From the NCBI GenBank assembly GCA_947247005.1, contig OX365948.1, positions 12,203,455-12,267,454 on the forward strand: DNA of 64,000 nucleotides, written 5' to 3'. Position 1 is the first letter of the stretch. Each line of letters starts with the position of its first letter. The position numbers and the translations under genes were made by a program. Source of the stretch: Spisula solida. Taxonomy: Eukaryota > Mollusca > Bivalvia > Venerida > Mactridae. This document shows positions 61,901-64,000 of the stretch, one piece after another. Below the pieces are notes generated by a model. That model ran no database searches and was not told where the DNA came from. It worked only from the letters and a program-made list of their open reading frames with translations.

Positions 61901-63935
61901 TAAAAAATCCTAAAAATAATTGTTTATTTGTTATATATGTATGGAAGTCAGTGTATTATCTTATTTACCTGTATTTATCATTCATCTGTACTCTTCTGTT
62001 TCAGACATGTACAAATAAAACTGGGTTTTTGGTCACTCAAACACCAATGCCTAACACAGTGACAGATTTCTGGAGACTTGTATATGATCAACATGTGTCT
62101 AACATAGTGATGATGAATAGTATTATATGTGAAGATGAGGTAAGACATACTATATTGTATATGATCAACATGTGTCTAATATAGTGATGATGAATAGTAT
62201 TATATGTGAAGATGAGGTAAGACATACTATATTGTATATGATCAACATGTATCTAATATAGTGATGATGAATAGTATTATATGTGAAGATGAGGTAAGAC
62301 ATACTATATTGTATATGATCAACATGTGTCTAATATGGTGATGATGAATAGTATTATATGTGAAGATGAGGTAAGACATACTATATTGTATATGATCAAC
62401 ATGTGTCCAATATAGTGATGATGTATAGTATTATATGTGAAGATGAGGTACATCTTACCTGTCTTAAACATCACCTGGGCATGCTATACCTTTGAACAGA
62501 CTATAACTACTAAACTGTATATAGGTGGAATGGCATGTTTAGGTTTCTGTAGTTTAAGGTCTGGATATTTCACTACCATTGATTCACATGCATTCCTGAC
62601 TGAAGGATATATCACATGATCAAGGTCATGCACTGAAATACTGGTATTTGGGTCTGTAGTCTAACCTGTCTTTAACATCACCTATGGATGCTTAGAATAC
62701 CTGTAGCATACAATAACTGCTTAAATATTGGCAGATTGACACTTTCAGGCTTTCATAATTTATGGCCCAAAGGCCCAAATTCCGATATTTCACTGTCACG
62801 TATACACAAGTTGTAAGAACTTGTTTCAATTAATTTGTATAAACTATCATAAATATAGCTGCATTTAACTTTTGGCAATGCTTCTTTTGTTTTCAATATC
62901 TTACCATCCTCATTATTTTCCGTTCTTAGTTTTAGCAGAGTTATGGGTCTTGTTCAAAATTGCTGTTTCTTGTTATTGTAATATTTTGGTTGCTATGGTT
63001 ACAGAGTGTAGAAGAGTACTGGTCTTCTAGTACCAGTGACAGTACATACGGACCATTTCGTGTGAAGTTTGATGGTACACAAGAAGATTATGAAGGATTC
63101 TCTGTGATGAAAATACAACTTACGTACACAAAATGGGTAAACCTGCGTTTGTTTAAGCCTTCACTTCATGGTTCCGCCTTTTCATGCATCTTCAGTTTAC
63201 ATCATGTGTCAGCATTTCTTGTCCCATAAACAAGTTAACTTCTTATAATTATGAAATCAAATTTTTATTTATTTGAAAAAAATCAAATGCAAAATTTAAG
63301 CTATTTTTTCCCAAGCTGGACATTTGTAATATTTGTGTCCCTTTACTATCAAATCTGTAAATGTCCCTTAAATATTAAAACAAAGCTGTGAACCCTTATA
63401 ACTTATTATTGTAGATTCATTTGCATAAATCAAGTGTAGGATGAAATTCTCCTGTTTAACCAAAATATTTTCCATATCCTTCTTATATTTTACCAGGCAT
63501 TGTTCATATTTTACCAAACATTTTATGTGTTTCACCAAACAACCGTTGTGTTCTACCAAAGATCCACATGTTTTACCGGACATATCTCATGTTTTACCTG
63601 ATTTTTCCAATCATCTCTAATGTTTTACCAGACAAATATCATGTTTACCGAACATCTCACAGTCATGTTTTACCAGTCAAATATCATGTTTACCGAACAT
63701 CTCTCATGGTTTAACCAGACAAATATCATGTTTACCGAACATCTCTCATGTTTTACTAGACACATTTCATTGTGTTTCAGGGTGAACCTACAACTATGAA
63801 TGTGAAACTATTCAGATTTGAAGGTTGGCAAGATGGCGACAGTTTACCGTTCTCTCCGGCCTTGACCTCTCTGATAAGTCAAGTGTCTGCATCATCAAAG
63901 GATTCCAAAACTGAACCAATCATTGTACATTGCAT
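40853..63935 (+). CDS. Receptor tyrosine phosphatase with lectin and MEGF-type EGF ectodomain (3' end outside window)
   Basis: Twenty exons join in phase: 40853-40919, 44443-44589, 46192-46389, 47094-47324, 48652-48744, 49274-51481, 52405-52531, 53556-53641, 54290-54468, 55077-55164, 56435-56508, 57503-57637, 58036-58155, 58395-58549, 58848-58983, 60476-60625, 61240-61413, 62005-62139, 63005-63136 and 63781-63935; all introns are GT-AG. That gives 1596 residues in the window. Order: signal peptide (1-22), EGF-like (23-71), fucolectin/F5-8C-like domain (72-214), EGF modules (215-981), transmembrane helix (about 990-1015) followed by YKRRK, juxtamembrane, D1 phosphatase (about 1100-1398; WPD Asp1270, [10 protein letters not shown] with Cys1302 and Arg1308), D2 (1399 onward; WQD at 1561-1563, HC at 1595-1596). 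It should remove phosphate from tyrosines of membrane-proximal partners after extracellular binding. The ligand is unknown. The D2 end lies beyond the window. Confidence 0.93.
41682..42795. mobile_element. Non-autonomous hAT-like element in receptor intron 1
   Basis: The left end GGGCCCGGATCCA and right end TGGACCCGGGCC are imperfect inverted repeats, each bordered by ACTAA, a possible target duplication. Inside are two diverged copies of a block with poly-G/poly-C plus 'atttcctgcact', and C runs of 14 and over 20 bases near 42276 and 42757. Confidence 0.6.
43380..44040 (+). repeat. GCTCACCTGTCAC-type element, copy 2, 5'-truncated and interrupted
   Basis: Units with 'tttatgaaactcagtcagaatg', 'aaaatctaggtcaagtt' and the tail ACAGGTGAGCGACCTAGGGC match the 33.2 kb copy. 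A 156-bp MITE (43668-43823) is inserted within a unit. Confidence 0.8.
43668..43823. mobile_element. 156-bp mariner-type MITE nested in a repeat
   Basis: The left end CGAGGGGTGAGCAATATATT and the right end AATATATTGACCACCCCTTG are inverted, and each side is flanked by TA. The host repeat resumes on either side of the TA, so the insertion event is clear. Confidence 0.85.
44443..44589 (+). CDS. Receptor exon 2: single EGF-like module
   Basis: 49 codons with eight cysteines in a laminin/MEGF-like pattern ([33 protein letters not shown]). Both ends are phase 1, so the module could be shuffled without breaking the frame. Confidence 0.9.
45535..46125 (+). repeat. GCTCACCTGTCAC-type element, copy 3
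   Basis: The head TTAGCTCACCTGTCACATAG and GTGAGCTTTTGTGATCACTC, CCGTCTGTCC, and two to three diverged units end near 'ctacctagggccc'. It lies in receptor intron 2, close to exon 3. Confidence 0.8.
46192..47324 (+). CDS. Receptor exons 3-4: fucolectin / F5-8C-like lectin domain
   Basis: The two exons (46192-46389 and 47094-47324) give about 143 residues. Family landmarks are [10 protein letters not shown] at the start, [36 protein letters not shown], then [12 protein letters not shown] and the closing [10 protein letters not shown]. This is the fold of fucolectins, tachylectin-4 and pentraxin-fusion (FTP) domains, which bind fucose-type sugars in several animals. Sugar-binding residues cannot be verified here. 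Boundaries are phase 1. Confidence 0.85.
47481..48376. mobile_element. Non-autonomous pogo/Tigger-like element
   Basis: The left end TACAGTCATCTGTCATTGTC and the right end AACGAGAGTTGACTGTA are imperfect inverted repeats that begin CAGTC and are flanked by TA. 'cgagataa' motifs recur near both ends. No transposase is seen. It is in receptor intron 4. Confidence 0.65.
48652..51481 (+). CDS. Receptor exons 5-6: about 23 MEGF-type EGF modules
   Basis: Exon 48652-48744 encodes one module start ([12 protein letters not shown]). Exon 49274-51481 is a single 2208-bp exon of 736 codons carrying about 22 repeats of the G-x-x-C-x-x-x-C signature, for example [27 protein letters not shown] and YGERCEDEC. 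The short six-to-eight cysteine modules with aromatic-Gly before the cysteine are the MEGF10/SREC (scavenger receptor) type. Such a large uninterrupted EGF exon, when neighbouring modules sit on small exons, suggests tandem expansion inside an exon or a retrocopied segment. Confidence 0.93.
48947..49010 (+). repeat. Head fragment of a GCTCACC-type element
   Basis: 'ttagcttacctcgcatattg', 'actgggtgagcttttt' and 'ggtcacccttctt' match the head of the 33.2 and 45.5 kb elements. Confidence 0.5.
52079..52140. repeat. 12-bp unit, about five copies
   Basis: ACACCCCTGTTG is repeated five times and a sixth copy has one change. It is intronic (receptor intron 6). Confidence 0.95.
52405..52531 (+). CDS. 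Receptor exon 7: transmembrane helix
   Basis: The exon encodes a short linker ([10 protein letters not shown]), then about 25 hydrophobic residues ([20 protein letters not shown]) and the basic stop-transfer [10 protein letters not shown]. It enters in phase 1 and leaves in phase 2, marking the switch from shufflable extracellular exons to the cytoplasmic part. Confidence 0.95.
53063..53120. repeat. Short hairpin, about 20-bp arms
   Basis: AAGGGTGTCGATAATACACA is mirrored by TGTGTATTATCGAAACCCTT around a short loop. 'ggtgtcgataata' recurs at about 53460, so this may be part of a larger decayed element. Confidence 0.7.
54290..60625 (+). CDS. Receptor exons 9-16: catalytic phosphatase domain D1
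   Basis: Eight exons (54290-54468, 55077-55164, 56435-56508, 57503-57637, 58036-58155, 58395-58549, 58848-58983, 60476-60625) encode a full PTP domain after the juxtamembrane exon 53556-53641. Landmarks: [16 protein letters not shown] (pTyr-recognition region), [47 protein letters not shown] with the general acid Asp, [11 protein letters not shown] with nucleophilic Cys and Arg, and [13 protein letters not shown] carrying the Q-loop Gln. All catalytic residues are present, so D1 should be active. Confidence 0.95.
54798..55016 (-). repeat. tRNA-derived SINE, reverse orientation
   Basis: On the minus strand: GGTGGTTGAGTGGCTAGTGC (A box region), TCTTGACTACCAAACC, GGTTCAAATCTC (B box), GGCACTGGAAATTTCAGAAA, and the tail ACTCCTTGTATCAC. 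Its best match is the 18.0 kb copy. It ends about 60 bp before receptor exon 10. Confidence 0.85.
55241..55890 (+). repeat. 50-bp minisatellite, 13 copies
   Basis: The unit CAGAAGGTTTGTTACTATAG plus TAAGCGGTATATGATACAGG and TGATCACTAA is repeated with few differences (G/A at the 'ttact/ttgct' position, T/C in 'gataca/gatata'). It is in intron 10 of the receptor, just after exon 10. Confidence 0.97.
56231..56445 (+). repeat. 35-bp tandem repeat spanning a splice acceptor, six units
   Basis: Units start ACAAT at 56231, 56266, 56301, 56336, 56371 and 56406, with a seventh start at 56441 inside the exon. Each runs through TTTGTATTATATTTGATTGTAG and ATGATC. Units 1, 2 and 4 keep a GTAG|ATGATC acceptor; units 3 and 5 read GTGGATTATC; unit 6 supplies the acceptor used for exon 56435-56508. 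Confidence 0.95.
56571..56980 (+). repeat. 34-bp minisatellite, about 12 copies
   Basis: The unit ACCAACTCAGTTATATAGCC then ACCTTCACATATAG is repeated in receptor intron 11, starting about 60 bp after the exon. Confidence 0.97.
56989..57385. mobile_element. AGTCCCCTACCGG-type MITE, copy 3
   Basis: It begins AGTCCCCTACCAGTTTTTGA and ends CACTGGTAGGGCACTTCTGT. The interior has 'gtccatcagtccatccatc' and two monomers with 'cagtttccaagctaggttta'. It is the third copy after 6.3 and 23.3 kb. Confidence 0.8.
58999..59929 (+). repeat. TATACCCCCAC-type array-bearing element
   Basis: The ends ATACCCCCAC and GTGGGGGTAT are inverted. The interior has 'cagtctgtcggtcagtccct' and about five units with 'gtgtgtcatgc', 'caattatgtcaatatctcaa', AAAGGTCAAGGTCACACTT-like and 'cttgtccaga'. 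It is structurally like the array at 18.2 kb. It starts 16 bp after the donor of receptor exon 15. Confidence 0.8.
60720..60930 (+). repeat. GGGGAGACAT-type dispersed repeat, copy 3
   Basis: 'ttgattttgtgctggatgtc', 'caataaaacttcacatgatt', 'ggtaccaagcctagttgtgc' and 'tgtgtcaaaaccccttctag' match copies at 13.7 and 24.0 kb. Intronic. Confidence 0.7.
61240..63935 (+). CDS. Receptor exons 17-20: second phosphatase domain D2, partial, probably inactive
   Basis: Exons 61240-61413, 62005-62139, 63005-63136 and 63781-63935 encode a D2 fold: [49 protein letters not shown] and FEGWQDGD. The WPD loop reads WQD. The exon ends IVHC plus AT in phase 2, so the residue after the Cys is Ile or Met instead of the usual Ser, unlike D1. 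These changes point to a pseudophosphatase, as is common for receptor D2 domains. The exon 63781-63935 is 155 bp in phase 2, exactly like its D1 counterpart 58395-58549. The P-loop rest is off the window. Confidence 0.85.
61718..61930 (+). repeat. Head of a TTAGCTCACCT-type element
   Basis: 'tttttagctcacctagccc' is followed by 'catctcgcctgaaaccact' and 'tgaaactttatagcag'. It looks like another family with the same kind of head. Only one unit is present. Confidence 0.45.
62063..62453 (+). repeat. 77-bp tandem repeat spanning a splice donor, five copies
   Basis: GAAGATGAGG occurs at 62131, 62208, 62285, 62362 and 62439, exactly 77 bp apart. The unit includes the last part of the coding exon (TATGATCAACATGTGTC ... 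GAAGATGAG) and its donor GTAAGACATACT. The first copy carries the donor used; three more copies keep GAG|GTAAGA, and the fifth reads GAG|GTACAT. Confidence 0.97.
63420..63770 (+). repeat. Degenerate tandem repeat before the last exon
   Basis: Units of roughly 24-40 bp contain 'atgttttaccagacaaat' and 'atcatgtttaccgaacatct', more regular toward the right end. It abuts the acceptor of exon 63781-63935. Confidence 0.75.
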
Positions 63936-64000
63936 GTAAGTATGTTTATACCATTCATTATCATGTTGACTGCTGTAAGTCTCGTGAGTTGTAGGATGTC

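Overview
This is eukaryotic nuclear DNA, most likely from a bivalve mollusc or another lophotrochozoan. Genes are split by GT-AG introns, the sequence is AT-rich, and intergenic DNA is full of short non-autonomous elements and minisatellites of a style common in bivalve genomes (units starting GCTCACCTGTCAC, AGTCCCCTACCGG and AAGGTCAAGGTCA). No bacterial, viral or CRISPR features were seen.

Layout: 1-12.4 kb holds no recognised host gene; it carries a broken LINE RNase H tail (minus strand), small inverted-repeat elements and an array built from a tRNA-like SINE head. From 12.4 to 22.0 kb (+) lies a complete NIM1-type AMPK-related kinase gene: four coding exons, 421 residues, with a 1.5 kb purine-only minisatellite in intron 2. 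From 22 to 40.6 kb the DNA is non-genic: array-bearing repeats, a hAT-like element, two mariner-type elements (one with a transposase that has lost its catalytic core), a 45-bp-arm hairpin, a 1.8 kb minisatellite, and a CR1/L2-like LINE fragment (minus) with three frameshifts. From 40.85 kb to beyond the right edge (+) runs one large receptor gene.

The receptor gene is the main content. Twenty coding exons join in phase, from a signal-peptide exon at 40853 to 63935. They encode a signal peptide, one EGF-like module, a fucolectin/F5-8C-like lectin domain, about 23 MEGF/scavenger-receptor-type EGF modules (22 of them in a single 2.2 kb exon), one transmembrane helix, an apparently active tyrosine phosphatase domain (D1) and a second phosphatase domain (D2) with signs of being catalytically dead. 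The last D2 exon or exons lie outside the window. It is a receptor tyrosine phosphatase with a pattern-recognition-like ectodomain.

The most unusual local structure is in this gene. One exon's 3' splice acceptor is part of a 35-bp tandem repeat (six units), and another exon's 5' splice donor is part of a 77-bp tandem repeat (five units). Several near-perfect decoy splice sites therefore lie next to coding exons, and each decoy checked would lead to a stop codon. The kinase and phosphatase are not obviously linked in function; they are neighbours on the same strand about 19 kb apart.
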